From assembly GCF_002751875.1 (NCBI RefSeq), contig NZ_NMZM01000007.1, forward strand, positions 124,001 through 188,000: DNA of 64,000 nucleotides, given 5' to 3'. Numbering within the stretch: the stretch's first letter is position 1; each line of letters opens with the position of its first letter. The notes under the pieces are model-generated. The model made no database searches. It was not told where the DNA came from and saw only the letters and a program-made list of their open reading frames with translations. The translations under genes were made by a program, and so were the position numbers. Shown piece after piece: positions 49,455 to 58,683 of the stretch. The stretch is from Oceaniglobus indicus (GTDB lineage Bacteria; Pseudomonadota; Alphaproteobacteria; Rhodobacterales; Rhodobacteraceae).

Positions 49455-52439
49455 TTACGCTGCGCTGATCTTGCAGAGGGTGGCCTTGGTTTCCTGCATC
49501 TGCGTCACGCTGTCATAGCCATAGGTTTGCGCGGTGTTGCTGGATTCGCCCAGAACATAGGGGTCGGCCCCGTCGGGGTATTTGCTTCGCAGATCAACAC
49601 CTTCCAGGACGCCGCCAAAGTGGAACGGCATGAACGCCACCCCCGACGCGACCCGTTCGGTGACCAGCGCCTTGACGTGGACGCGGCCGCCTTCCGGCCC
49701 TTCGACCCAGACCATGGCGCCGTCGCGCACGCCAAGGCTGTTGGCGTCGCGGGGGTTGATCTCGACGAACATGTCCTGCTGCAATTCGGCCAGCCAGGGG
49801 TTCGAGCGGGTTTCATCGCCGCCGCCCTCGTATTCGACCAGACGGCCCGAGGTCAGGACGATCGGGTATTCCTGCGAGAAATCCTGTTCCTGGATCGACG
49901 CATACATCGTCGGCAGGCGCCAGAACGTCTTGTCCTCGTAGGTCGGGTAATCGTCAAGCAGATCGCGCCGCGCGGTATAGAGCGGTTCGCGGTGGATCGG
50001 CACCGGGTCGGGGAAGGTCCAGACCACGGTGCGCGCCTTGGCGTTGCCGTAGGGCGCACAGCCGTGGGCGATGGCGACCCGCTGGATCCCGCCCGACAGG
50101 TCGGTCTTCCAGTTCACGCCACCGACCTTGTCGTTGTAATCCGACGGCCGATCACCCTGCTGGCTGGTTTCGCCGACCTCTTCGGTGCCGGGGCGCGTGT
50201 CGCGGAACCCGCCGACCCATTCGATGACGGCGCGTTCCTGCGGTGTCAGGTCGCCGTCCCACCCCAGGTCGATCAGCATCTGCATGGTGAACTCGGGGTA
50301 TCCGTCCTCGATTTCGGACCCCACCGGATAGACGGCGTCGGCCAACAGGCTTTCACCGTCGCGTTCCACGCCGAAACGGGCACGGAACCCCATGCCGCCC
50401 TTCGCCACCGGCGTCGACATGTCATAGAGGATCGCCGATCCCGGGTGGTTGATTTCGGCCGTGCCCCAGCTGGGCCAGGGCAGGCCATAGAAATCACCGT
50501 CGGCGGGGCCGCCGTTGGCGCGCAGGGTCGTCTTGTCGAAGGTGTGCTGATTGGCCATGTGCATCTTCAGCCGCTCGGGCGACTGGCCGGTATAGCCGAT
50601 GGTCCACATGCCGCGGTTGAACTCGCGGGTGATGTCCTCGATGTTGGGCTCGTCCGCGCTGTCCATCGAGATGTTGCGCAGCAGCCTGTCCTCGAACCCG
50701 AACTTGCGCGCGAACAGGGCGATGATCGTCTGGTCGGGCAGGGATTCGAACAGCGGCTCGACCACCCGGTCGCGCCATTGCAGCGACCGGTTGGACGCGG
50801 TCACCGAACCGCGGGTTTCGAACTGGGTGCAGGCGGGCAGCAGATAGGTGTTGTCCTGCCGATCCTGCAACACGGCGGAAACGGTCGGGTAGGGATCGAC
50901 CACGACCATCAGGTCGAGCTTTTCCATCGCCGTCTTCATTTCCTTCTGCCGCGTCTGGCTGTTGGGCGCGTGTCCCCACAGCACCATCGCCTTGACGTTG
51001 TCGGGCTGAACGATGTTGTCGCGGTCTTCGAGAACGCCGTCGATCCAGCGTGACACGGTGATTCCAGGCTCCTGCATCATCGGCAGGTCCGCGCCGTCCT
51101 GCCCCTTGCCCTCAAGCGAAACGAACCGGCCCTTGAGCCAATCCAGATCCTCTTCCCAGACGCGCGCCCAATGGGCCCAGGACCCTTCGGACAGGCCGTA
51201 GTAACCCGGCAGGGTGTCGGCCAGAACACCCAGATCGGTCGCGCCCTGAACGTTGTCGTGCCCGCGGAAGATGTTGGCACCGCCCCCGGCGCGGCCGATG
51301 TTGCCAAGCGCCAGTTGCAGCGCACAATAGGCGCGGGTGTTGTTGTTGCCGTTGGAATGCTGGGTGCCGCCCATGCACCAGATCAGGGTGCCGGGGCGGT
51401 TGTTGGCCAGGGTCATCGCGACCCGGCGCAATTGCTCACCGGGGGTGCCGGTGACACGCTCGACCTCGTCGGGCGTCCACTTGGCGACCTCGTCCTTGAT
51501 CTGGTCCATGCCCCAGACACGGGTGCGGATATACTCCTTGTCCTCCCAGCCGTTCTGCAGGATGTGCCACAGGATTCCCCAGATCAGCGCGACATCGGTG
51601 CCGGGCCGGAAGCGGACGTATTCGTCGGCGTGGGCCGCCGTGCGGGTGAAGCGCGGATCGCAGACGATCAGGGGCGCGTTGTTTTCCTCTTTCGACTTCA
51701 GCAGGTGCATCATCGACACGGGGTGTGCCTCGGACGGGTTGCTGCCGATCAGGAAGATCGCCTTGGAATTGTGGATGTCGTTGTAGCTGTTGGTCATGGC
51801 GCCGTAGCCCCATGTGTTCGCCACGCCCGCCACGGTGGTCGAATGGCAGATCCGCGCCTGGTGATCGACGTTGTTGGTGCCCCAGTAGGCCGCGAACTTG
51901 CGGAACAGGTAGGCCTGTTCGTTGTTGTGCTTGGCGCTGCCCAGCCAATAGACGGAATCGGGCCCGGCGGTGTCGCGGATCGACAGCATCTTGTCGCCGA
52001 TTTCGTTGATGGCCTGGCTCCAGCTGATGCGCTCCCAGTTGCCGCCGACCTTCTTCATCGGATATTTCAGCCGGCGTTCACCGTGGGCGTGTTCGCGCAC
52101 CGCCGCCCCCTTGGCGCAATGGGCGCCCAGGTTGAAGGGGCTGTCGAAGGCGGGTTCCTGGCCGATCCAGACGCCGTTCTGGACTTCGGCCAGCACGGTG
52201 CAGCCGACCGAACAGTGGGTGCAGACCGACTTGATCGTCTGGATGTTGCCGGCGATGGCATCCTGGGCGCTGGCCTGCGTCACCGATCCGCCCGTGGCCG
52301 AGATCGCGGCCAGACCGCCGATGGCAAGGCCCGAGCCGCGCAGGAAGCTGCGCCGGTCCAGCGTGGCGCGCGCCACTTGCGAAATCATCCCGGCGCCCGC
52401 GCTGCGTCGTGCGACGCCGTTCGTCTTTTTCCTCAGCAT
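49455..52439 (-). CDS. fdh3A: Formate dehydrogenase catalytic (alpha) subunit, Cys type
   Basis: Molybdenum/tungsten bis-MGD enzyme of 994 residues that oxidises formate in the periplasm. The Tat signal has RR at 29-30 (LDRRSFLRGSG). The 4Fe-4S cluster is held by C73, C76, C80 and C108. The metal ligand is Cys198 (ARICHSTTVAG) in place of the selenocysteine of E. coli FdnG. MGD-binding blocks include GSAKHNNEQAYLFRKFAAYW and GGTQHSNGNNNTRAYCALQL. It follows the small Tat protein gene and TorD gene in one operon. A GGGAG precedes the start. Confidence 0.97.
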   Translation of the reverse strand: MLRKKTNGVARRSAGAGMISQVARATLDRRSFLRGSGLAIGGLAAISATGGSVTQASAQDAIAGNIQTIKSVCTHCSVGCTVLAEVQNGVWIGQEPAFDSPFNLGAHCAKGAAVREHAHGERRLKYPMKKVGGNWERISWSQAINEIGDKMLSIRDTAGPDSVYWLGSAKHNNEQAYLFRKFAAYWGTNNVDHQARICHSTTVAGVANTWGYGAMTNSYNDIHNSKAIFLIGSNPSEAHPVSMMHLLKSKEENNAPLIVCDPRFTRTAAHADEYVRFRPGTDVALIWGILWHILQNGWEDKEYIRTRVWGMDQIKDEVAKWTPDEVERVTGTPGEQLRRVAMTLANNRPGTLIWCMGGTQHSNGNNNTRAYCALQLALGNIGRAGGGANIFRGHDNVQGATDLGVLADTLPGYYGLSEGSWAHWARVWEEDLDWLKGRFVSLEGKGQDGADLPMMQEPGITVSRWIDGVLEDRDNIVQPDNVKAMVLWGHAPNSQTRQKEMKTAMEKLDLMVVVDPYPTVSAVLQDRQDNTYLLPACTQFETRGSVTASNRSLQWRDRVVEPLFESLPDQTIIALFARKFGFEDRLLRNISMDSADEPNIEDITREFNRGMWTIGYTGQSPERLKMHMANQHTFDKTTLRANGGPADGDFYGLPWPSWGTAEINHPGSAILYDMSTPVAKGGMGFRARFGVERDGESLLADAVYPVGSEIEDGYPEFTMQMLIDLGWDGDLTPQERAVIEWVGGFRDTRPGTEEVGETSQQGDRPSDYNDKVGGVNWKTDLSGGIQRVAIAHGCAPYGNAKARTVVWTFPDPVPIHREPLYTARRDLLDDYPTYEDKTFWRLPTMYASIQEQDFSQEYPIVLTSGRLVEYEGGGDETRSNPWLAELQQDMFVEINPRDANSLGVRDGAMVWVEGPEGGRVHVKALVTERVASGVAFMPFHFGGVLEGVDLRSKYPDGADPYVLGESSNTAQTYGYDSVTQMQETKATLCKISAA

Positions 52440-52525
52440 TCCCGTCTCCCTTGCTGCCTTCGGGCGGCCTGTGGCGCGCTCCGGGGTGGCGTTTGTCGTC
52501 CCTGGCCCGGGGGCCCGGTCGTTGG

Positions 52526-52720
52526 TCAGAACCGCGCGCTGGCCAGGTAGGCGCGGGTATGTTCGGTATCCTGCATCCGCTGGCTGTTCAGATCAACGGC
52601 CAGGGGTTCGGCATTGGCCGCACCACCGGCCGCAACGGCGGCGACGGCGGCCGGCGCGGCGGTTCCGGCCAGTTTCAGGAAGTCGCGGCGGCTGGCGGTG
52701 CCATCCTTCTTGTCGGTCAT
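52526..52720 (-). CDS. Formate dehydrogenase region small Tat-targeted protein
   Basis: Protein of 64 residues, mostly a Tat signal: SRRDFLKLAGTAAPAAVAAV, then a short polar part with DTEHTRAYLASARF. It matches the family known as formate dehydrogenase region TAT target (TIGR02811). Its role is unknown; it may help co-export or anchor the alpha subunit. The family pattern D-T-x-H-T/V-R-x-Y-Y/L is visible. It lies between the TorD gene (37 bp gap) and fdh3A (86 bp gap). A good GGGAGA site precedes the start. Confidence 0.9.
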   Translation of the reverse strand: MTDKKDGTASRRDFLKLAGTAAPAAVAAVAAGGAANAEPLAVDLNSQRMQDTEHTRAYLASARF

Positions 52721-52757
52721 GTCGTTCTCCCTTTCAACGTGTTGCGGTGGCGGCGGA

Positions 52758-53348
52758 TCATGCCGCGGTCAGTCTGAAGGCTTCGCGTTCGATTTCCATG
52801 AACGCGCGTCCGGCCGAGCCGAGCGAGGCATAGAGAACCGACGCCTTGGCGCCTTCGAGGTCGGTAAAGAAATGCGCGGCCCAGGGCGCGATATGGGTCG
52901 CGTGGAACGTCTGCTGCTGTTCCAACGTGGCGGGGCGTCCGAAACGGCCGACGATCATGCCGCCCATCATCTCCATCAGCGATGCGATGTTGTCTTCGGG
53001 TTCGAACACGTTGGGCGCGCGCTGGATGCCCAGGCGGTTCATGTCGGCGCGCAGGCGGGCCAGCGGCTTTTCGTTGAGGAATCCGGTCAGGTAGTAGCTG
53101 GCATAGGGCAACAGCTCGCCCCGCCCGAGGCCGATGAACAATGCGTTGAACTCGGTCCTGGCGGCGGCGGGCTTCGTCACCCGGGCCACCCGCGCAAGGC
53201 CGGCGATGGCCCGGCCCAGATCGCTGTCGTCACCGCCCAGGGCCGCCGTCTGCTCCAGCAGGATCGCGTCGGGCGGACCGGCCAGCATCACGCCCAGATA
53301 GTTGTAGAGATCGGCGCGCAGGTGGTCTTCGGGGGCGATGTCGGTCAT
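52758..53348 (-). CDS. TorD/DmsD-family molecular chaperone
   Basis: All-helical chaperone of 196 residues for export of molybdoenzymes through Tat. The family motif is GRGELLPYASYYLTGFLNEKPL (G-E-x2-P-Y/H-x2-Y), and the helices end in FHATHIAPWAAHFFTDL (H-x3-H-xPW-x4-F). It would bind the fdh3A Tat signal until the cofactor is inserted. It overlaps the DUF3306 gene by ATGA at its start. Its position immediately upstream of the Tat proteins supports the role. Confidence 0.92.
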   Translation of the reverse strand: MTDIAPEDHLRADLYNYLGVMLAGPPDAILLEQTAALGGDDSDLGRAIAGLARVARVTKPAAARTEFNALFIGLGRGELLPYASYYLTGFLNEKPLARLRADMNRLGIQRAPNVFEPEDNIASLMEMMGGMIVGRFGRPATLEQQQTFHATHIAPWAAHFFTDLEGAKASVLYASLGSAGRAFMEIEREAFRLTAA

Positions 53349-53926
53349 GTCGTCTGCTCCTGAAACCGAAACCGCATCCGGCGCGGGGCCGGCGCGACGG
53401 TCTGCGCGTCGGTGTCGTCGTCTTCAAGGGCAAATGCCTCGGGCGTCGTTTCGGCGGCCTGGGTGTCGGCCCGTGCGGGTTCGGCGTCGCTGAACGCGGT
53501 GTCGGGTTCGGCGGTGTCGGGCCCGGGCGTTTCGGCATCGGCGGTGTGCACGGGTTCGTCGAGGCGCGCGACGATGCCCTTGCCGACCTGATAGAGCGTC
53601 TTGACCGGGCCGTTGCCTGTCGATCCGGTCAGGTAATCGGCGTCATAATCGTTCAACCCGTCCACACAGGCCAGAACCGGGTTCGAGCGCCAAAGCTGTC
53701 GCAGGGCGCGGTTTTTCAGATGTACCGGCACGGCCTTGGCCATGAACGCGCTGAAATCGTCACCCATCTTCAGCGTCGCGGGATCGGGCAGCTTCAGATC
53801 GTCCAGGATCTCTTGGTCGCTGCGCGGGTCGGCGGGGGTGTCGGCAGCCTCCACCGCACCCTCGACCTCGGCCTCTGCCCGCACGGCCGCGCGCCGGCGG
53901 TCCCAGAATGATGCGGGCCGGCTCAT
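53345..53926 (-). CDS. DUF3306 domain protein
   Basis: Acidic protein of 193 residues. The conserved part is near the N-terminus: PASFWDRRRAAVRAEAE, then LPDPATLKMGDDFSAFMAKA and LKNRALRQLWRSNPVLACVDGLNDYDADY, the DUF3306 signature. The C-terminal half is Asp/Thr/Ala-rich and probably disordered. Function unknown, but the family is confined to formate dehydrogenase loci as far as I know, next to DUF3305. ATGA overlaps on both sides tie it to the DUF3305 and TorD genes. Confidence 0.88.
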   Translation of the reverse strand: MSRPASFWDRRRAAVRAEAEVEGAVEAADTPADPRSDQEILDDLKLPDPATLKMGDDFSAFMAKAVPVHLKNRALRQLWRSNPVLACVDGLNDYDADYLTGSTGNGPVKTLYQVGKGIVARLDEPVHTADAETPGPDTAEPDTAFSDAEPARADTQAAETTPEAFALEDDDTDAQTVAPAPRRMRFRFQEQTT

Positions 53927-54519
53927 GTGACGTCCTTGTGCGCGGTGGGCGCGCGATAGACATCGGTGGTCTGTGAAATCCGCGGATCGCCGATACCGTT
54001 CTGCACGCGGTCGGTCCGTTCCTTGTCACGGCGCCGTTTCACGAAGGTCTCCTCTTCGTGATGGCGGGCGACGAAGGCCTCGATCCAGGTGTGCATCGGT
54101 TTCGGCATCGCCACCTTCTCGACGATTTCCTCGCCGGTGTCCGAATAATCCTGTGCCTCATAGGGCGAGGCGGTCACGCGCACCGCGTTCAGCGGGCGGG
54201 TGCGATCGCTGCCGTTGCGCAGGATCACATAGACGGACGGGGTGCGCGATTGCAGTTCGTGAACATAGGCTTCGGTGTCCGAAACATACAGCGTCAACGG
54301 CAGGGTGGCCGCGTGAAACAGCGTCTCATCCCCCATTTGCTGCAACACCTTCCAGTCGGCCGGTCCGGCCCCCGGCAGGATGTCCGTGGCACGCCAGGCC
54401 CAGGCAGCCCAGCGGGTTACGCCGGGACTGCGGCGCAGGACGATACCAACCGGCACCGATTGGGCATCTGGATAACGGAAGGCCAAGGTTTCCCCGATCG
54501 TTGCATGACACACCACCAT
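53923..54519 (-). CDS. DUF3305 domain protein
   Basis: Protein of 198 residues. The DUF3305 region is SVPVGIVLRRSPGVTRWAAW through ADWKVLQQMGDETLFHAATL, with YVHELQSRTPSVYVILR and VTASPYEAQDYSDTGEEIVE. The C-terminal part is charged with an RRRDKERTDRVQ run. Unknown function in formate dehydrogenase assembly or regulation. The ATG shown has AGG directly before it, poor spacing; a later start is possible but the fold begins near residue 20, so little changes. First gene of the fdh operon. Confidence 0.85.
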   Translation of the reverse strand: MVVCHATIGETLAFRYPDAQSVPVGIVLRRSPGVTRWAAWAWRATDILPGAGPADWKVLQQMGDETLFHAATLPLTLYVSDTEAYVHELQSRTPSVYVILRNGSDRTRPLNAVRVTASPYEAQDYSDTGEEIVEKVAMPKPMHTWIEAFVARHHEEETFVKRRRDKERTDRVQNGIGDPRISQTTDVYRAPTAHKDVT

Positions 54520-54558
54520 CCTGCCCGAACTCTTGCGCGAAACAAAGCGCTATCTTGC

Positions 54559-54570
54559 CCCCGGCCGGGG
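54559..54570. promoter_or_regulatory. GC palindrome in the divergent fdh promoter region
   Basis: CCCCGGCCGGGG is a perfect 12-bp palindrome in the 159-bp gap between the DUF3305 gene and the ferredoxin gene, which are transcribed away from each other. A shared operator is possible, but such GC-rich palindromes also arise by chance here. Confidence 0.25.
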
Positions 54571-54678
54571 CGAAAGACCGCGGCCGCCCTTCGGGATCGG
54601 GCGCGTTTCGGGTTTACGCCGCGCGTGTTTCCTGACCAGATGTGTGCCGGTGCTGCCCGCCGCTCTGAAAGGTCCGCC

Positions 54679-56631
54679 ATGACGAAGACGTTGATGATCT
54701 GTTCCTGCCTCGACACGCAATCCGTGGATGGTGCTGCGCTGAGCGCGGCGACCGGCGTGCCCTGTTCGCCGCTGCACCGCGCCTTGTGCACGGATGAGAT
54801 GGCGTTGGCCGCGCAGGGCATTGAAAGCGGCGAGGTGACGATCGCCTGCATGCAGGAAAGCGCACGGTTCAGCGATCTGGCGGCCGAGCTGGGCGCGCCG
54901 GTGCCCGGTTTCGTCGATCTGCGCGACCGGGCAGGGTGGTCGGAACAGGGCGCGCAGGCCGGCCCCAAGATGGCCGCGCTGCTGGCCGAGGCGGCGATCG
55001 AGATGCCGATGGCGCGCACCCTCGACGTGGTGAGCGAGGGGACCTGCCTGATCGTCGGCGCGGCCGATGTCGCGCTGAAGGCGGCGGCCGAGTTGTGCGA
55101 TCACCTTGCCGTGACCGTGCTGTTGCCCGGGATCACCGACATCGATCCCGACGCGCGCTTCGACATCGCGGCCGGTCGTCTGGCGCGGGCCAGCGGCGCG
55201 CTGGGCCAGTTCGACGTGCGGATCGACGCCTTCCGCCAGGTTATTCCGGGCGGGCGCGGTGCGGCGGAATGGACGGCGCCGAAGGACGGTGCGCAATCGG
55301 CCTGTGACATCATCCTGGACCTCAGCGGCAACGTGCCCCTGTTTCCCGCCCCCGAAAAACGCGACGGATACCTGCGCGCCGATCCGGGCGGCATCGGGGC
55401 GGTGGCGGCGGCGGTGATGGCGGCGTCGCATATGGTCGGCACGTTCGAGAAGCCGCTGCATGTGCGCCTGGAACCCACGCTCTGCGCCCATTCGCGGGCC
55501 GAACAGGTCGCCTGCACGAATTGCCTCGATATCTGTCCGACCGGCGCGATCAGCCCCGCGGGCGAACACGTCAGCGTCGATCCGTTGATCTGCGCGGGCT
55601 GCGGTGCCTGTTCGGCGGTGTGCCCGTCGGGCGCCATCGCGCTGGATGCGCCGCCGGTCGACACCGTGTTCCGCCGCCTGACCGCCCTTGCCACGACCTA
55701 TCGCAAGGCCGGCGGGCAGGCGCCGCGCCTGTTGGTGCATGACACCGGCCACGGCGCTGAGATGATCGCGCTGGGCGCACGCCACGGCCGCGGATTGCCG
55801 GCCGACGTGATCCCCTTCGCGGTCGACGCGCTGGCCGGGTTCGGCCATGCCGAGATGTTGGGCGCGCTGGCGTCGGGGTTCGTGTCGGTCGATGTCCTGC
55901 TGTCGCCGCGCACCGAACGCGAACCGCCCGAACGTGAAAGCGCGCTGGCCGCTGCCATCGCGGGCGCGGGACGCATCGCCCTGCTGGATCCGGCCGACCC
56001 CGATGCGCTGTGCGACCATCTGTATGGCGCCGAGCCGCGCGCGCCCCTGGCCGATCCGGTCCTGCCCATGGGATCGCGCCGCCAGATTGCGCGCCTCGCC
56101 GGACGCGCCATGGCGGGTGACGCGGTGCTGCCGCTGCCGCCCCATGCACCCTATGGGGCGGTGCTGGTCGACACCGACGCCTGCACGCTGTGCCTGTCGT
56201 GCGTGTCGCTGTGCCCCTCCGGCGCGCTGGGCGACAACCCCGACATGCCGCAGTTGCGTTTTCAGGAGGACGCCTGCCTGCAATGCGGGCTATGCGCCAA
56301 CATCTGCCCCGAAAGCGCGATCACGCTGGAACCCCGGCTGAACCTGACCGATGCGGCCCTGACCCAGGTCGTGCTGCACGAGGAGGAACCGGCGGCCTGC
56401 GTTGAGTGCGGCGCGCTGTTCGGTGTGAAATCCACGGTCGAGAAGATCGTGGAAAAGCTGGCAGGCAAACACGCGATGTTCGCCAGCGAAGGTGCGGCGC
56501 GGATGATCCGCATGTGCGACAACTGCCGCGTCAATGCCCAACACCACATGCAGAACAACCCGATGACGGCAGGCGAACGGCCCCGCGTGCGCACGACCGA
56601 GGATTACCTGTCAAAACGCCGCGACCACTGA
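54679..56631 (+). CDS. Multi-cluster 4Fe-4S ferredoxin of the formate dehydrogenase locus
   Basis: Protein of 650 residues. At least four ferredoxin-type motifs can be read: ACTNCLDICPTGAIS, CAGCGACSAVCPSGAIA, CTLCLSCVSLCPSGALG and CLQCGLCANICPESAIT, plus CVECGALFG and MCDNCRVNA near the end. An N-terminal stretch opens MTKTLMICSCLDTQSVD, with two Cys that could hold another metal. No membrane helix or Tat signal, so cytoplasmic. It may pass electrons or clusters during maturation. Divergent from the fdh operon and first gene of a five-gene cluster. The ATG at 54679 has an AAAGG ribosome site. Confidence 0.85.
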   Translation: MTKTLMICSCLDTQSVDGAALSAATGVPCSPLHRALCTDEMALAAQGIESGEVTIACMQESARFSDLAAELGAPVPGFVDLRDRAGWSEQGAQAGPKMAALLAEAAIEMPMARTLDVVSEGTCLIVGAADVALKAAAELCDHLAVTVLLPGITDIDPDARFDIAAGRLARASGALGQFDVRIDAFRQVIPGGRGAAEWTAPKDGAQSACDIILDLSGNVPLFPAPEKRDGYLRADPGGIGAVAAAVMAASHMVGTFEKPLHVRLEPTLCAHSRAEQVACTNCLDICPTGAISPAGEHVSVDPLICAGCGACSAVCPSGAIALDAPPVDTVFRRLTALATTYRKAGGQAPRLLVHDTGHGAEMIALGARHGRGLPADVIPFAVDALAGFGHAEMLGALASGFVSVDVLLSPRTEREPPERESALAAAIAGAGRIALLDPADPDALCDHLYGAEPRAPLADPVLPMGSRRQIARLAGRAMAGDAVLPLPPHAPYGAVLVDTDACTLCLSCVSLCPSGALGDNPDMPQLRFQEDACLQCGLCANICPESAITLEPRLNLTDAALTQVVLHEEEPAACVECGALFGVKSTVEKIVEKLAGKHAMFASEGAARMIRMCDNCRVNAQHHMQNNPMTAGERPRVRTTEDYLSKRRDH

Positions 56632-56715
56632 CGCCGCTGCTTGCGTTTCCGGGCCCGGCGGCGCAGATCTGGGCCATCGCGGCGATCCCGCGACCCATCC
56701 TGAAAGGAAGTCAAG

Positions 56716-56910
56716 ATGAGCGACGATTTCAACATGTCCATGCGCAAGTTCCTCAAACAGGTCGGCGTGACCTCGCAGCAGGCGATCGAGGATGCGATGC
56801 GCGAAGCCGGCGACACGGCGGGCAAGACGTTCGACGCCAAGGTGGTGCTGACCGTGAACGGCATCGATCTGGAACATGTCGTGACCGGCACGATCAAGGG
56901 TCAAAGCTGA
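56716..56910 (+). CDS. DUF6494 family protein
   Basis: Protein of 64 residues starting MSDDFNMSMRKFLKQVGVTS, then QQAIEDAMREAG and a short strand segment VVLTVNGIDLEHVVTGTI. It matches what I recall as DUF6494, found beside formate dehydrogenase accessory genes. The first half is likely a helical pair, the second a beta hairpin. A GGAAG site precedes the ATG. One base separates its stop from the Mrp gene. Function unknown. Confidence 0.8.
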   Translation: MSDDFNMSMRKFLKQVGVTSQQAIEDAMREAGDTAGKTFDAKVVLTVNGIDLEHVVTGTIKGQS

Positions 56911-56911
56911 C

Positions 56912-57979
56912 ATGGCGCCCACCCGCGACGCGGTTCTGGAGATCCTGAAGACGCTGGAGGATCCGCTGAGCGGGTCCGATCCGGTGTCGGCCGGGCTGGT
57001 CAAGGCGCTGACGGTGGACGAGGGCGCCGTGCGCTTCGTGCTGGAAATCAGCCCGCAGCACGCCGATGCCTACACCGCCCTGAAAGCCCAGGCGGAACAG
57101 CGGATCGGTGCGCTGGACGGGGTGACGAAGGTATCGGTGGTGATGACCGCCCATTCCGCGCCCGCCGCGCCGCCCGATCTGAAACCGCAACGCAAGTCTG
57201 AACCGTCGGGGCCACAGAAGATCCCCGGTGTCGATCGGATCCTGGCCATCGCGTCGGGCAAGGGCGGTGTCGGCAAATCCACCGTCGCCGCCAACCTGGC
57301 CTGTGCGCTGGCGGCCGAGGGACGGCGTGTCGGGCTGCTGGACGCCGATGTCTACGGCCCGTCGCAGCCGCGGATGCTGGGGGTTTCGGGACGGCCCGCG
57401 TCGCCCGACGGCAAGACGATCCTGCCGCTGCGCAACCATGGTGTGACGATGATGTCCATCGGCCTGATGACGAACGAGGATCAGGCGGTGGTCTGGCGCG
57501 GTCCCATGTTGATGGGTGCGTTGCAGCAGATGATGATGCAGGTGCAATGGGGCGCGCTGGACGTGCTGATCGTCGATCTGCCCCCCGGCACCGGCGACGT
57601 GCAGATGACGTTGGCGCAGAAGGCCGATGTGACCGGCGCGATCATCGTCTCGACGCCCCAGGACGTGGCCTTGCTGGACGCGCGCAAGGGCATCGACATG
57701 TTCAACCAGCTCAAGACCCCGATCCTCGGCATGATCGAAAACATGAGCACGCACATCTGCTCCAATTGCGGTCACGAGGAACACGTGTTCGGCCATGGCG
57801 GCGTCGCGGCCGAGGCGGCAAAACTTGGCGTGCCGCTTCTGGCGGAAATTCCGCTGCATCTGGATATCCGGGTCGCGGCCGACGGCGGCGCGCCCATCGT
57901 GGTGGCCAAACCCGACAGCCCGCAGGCCCAGGCGTTCCGCACCGTGGCGCGCACGCTGATCGGTGCCGGACAGGCATGA
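56912..57979 (+). CDS. mrp: Mrp/NBP35-type Fe-S cluster carrier ATPase
   Basis: P-loop protein of 355 residues. An N-terminal MIP18-like domain (DAVLEILKTLEDPLSG) leads to a Pro-rich linker, then the deviant Walker A SGKGGVGKST, LLDADVYGPSQPRMLG, LIVDLPPGTGDVQMTL (Walker B region) and the cluster-binding CSNCGHEEHVFG (CxxC). Mrp proteins deliver 4Fe-4S clusters to target enzymes. Here it lies in the formate dehydrogenase accessory arm instead of alone, suggesting a dedicated role (inference). Its stop overlaps the next start (ATGA). Confidence 0.94.
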   Translation: MAPTRDAVLEILKTLEDPLSGSDPVSAGLVKALTVDEGAVRFVLEISPQHADAYTALKAQAEQRIGALDGVTKVSVVMTAHSAPAAPPDLKPQRKSEPSGPQKIPGVDRILAIASGKGGVGKSTVAANLACALAAEGRRVGLLDADVYGPSQPRMLGVSGRPASPDGKTILPLRNHGVTMMSIGLMTNEDQAVVWRGPMLMGALQQMMMQVQWGALDVLIVDLPPGTGDVQMTLAQKADVTGAIIVSTPQDVALLDARKGIDMFNQLKTPILGMIENMSTHICSNCGHEEHVFGHGGVAAEAAKLGVPLLAEIPLHLDIRVAADGGAPIVVAKPDSPQAQAFRTVARTLIGAGQA

Positions 57980-58683
57980 CCGGCCTGACCCTGCCGCCGC
58001 TGTTCACCGCCGAGGCATCGGGCGAACCGTTCGCCGATGCCTGCGCGCGGGCCGGCGCGGGATGCGACGCGGGGCTGGTGCTGCACGATCTGGCACTTGA
58101 ACGCCTGCGTGCCGCCCTGGTGTTGGCGCCCGACGTGCCGCTGGCGCGGGCCATGACCATGTTGCCGCTGTGCGCGGTCGGGTTCCAGAACGCGCTGGGC
58201 GCGCTGGCCCCGCCCGAAGTGTCGGTGCACCTGGACTGGGACGGTGGGTTGCGCGTGAACGGCGGGCGGGCCGGGGCGCTGCGGATCGCCGCCGCCACCC
58301 GTGACCCCGATGCGGTGCCCGATTGGCTGGTGATCGGACTGACGCTTGACCTCTGGCCCGGTCCGCACGAGGGGGGCGAGACGCCGGATACCACCGCGCT
58401 TTACGCCGAAGGCTGCGTCGACGTGGCGCCTGACATCCTGATCGAAGCGTGGATCCGCCACACCCTCGTCTGGCTCAACCGCTGGGAGGATGAGGGCAAC
58501 GCGCCGCTGCACCGGGAATGGGCGGGTTTCGCCCATGTCATCGGCGCAGGGATCGACGTGGCCGGCGAACATGGCACCTTCACGGGCCTTGACGAAAACT
58601 TCGCCTTGCTGCTGAAACAGGGCGATGCGACGCGGGCGATCCCGCTTGGCGCGCTCTTGACAGACCCGAAGGATCCGACATGA
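57976..58683 (+). CDS. Biotin/lipoate ligase-fold protein with DUF4444-type C-terminus
   Basis: Protein of 235 residues. The N-terminal 170 residues resemble the BPL/LplA/LipB fold: AALVLAPDVPLARAMTMLPL, VGFQNALGALAPPEVSVHLDW and DGGLRVNGGRAGALRI, where a ligase would have its GRG and K motif; the usual GRGR motif is not obvious. The last 65 residues fit DUF4444. It may bind a cofactor or lipoyl-like domain without ligase activity. ATGA overlaps link it to mrp and the DUF6505 gene. Function unknown. Confidence 0.78.
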   Translation: MTGLTLPPLFTAEASGEPFADACARAGAGCDAGLVLHDLALERLRAALVLAPDVPLARAMTMLPLCAVGFQNALGALAPPEVSVHLDWDGGLRVNGGRAGALRIAAATRDPDAVPDWLVIGLTLDLWPGPHEGGETPDTTALYAEGCVDVAPDILIEAWIRHTLVWLNRWEDEGNAPLHREWAGFAHVIGAGIDVAGEHGTFTGLDENFALLLKQGDATRAIPLGALLTDPKDPT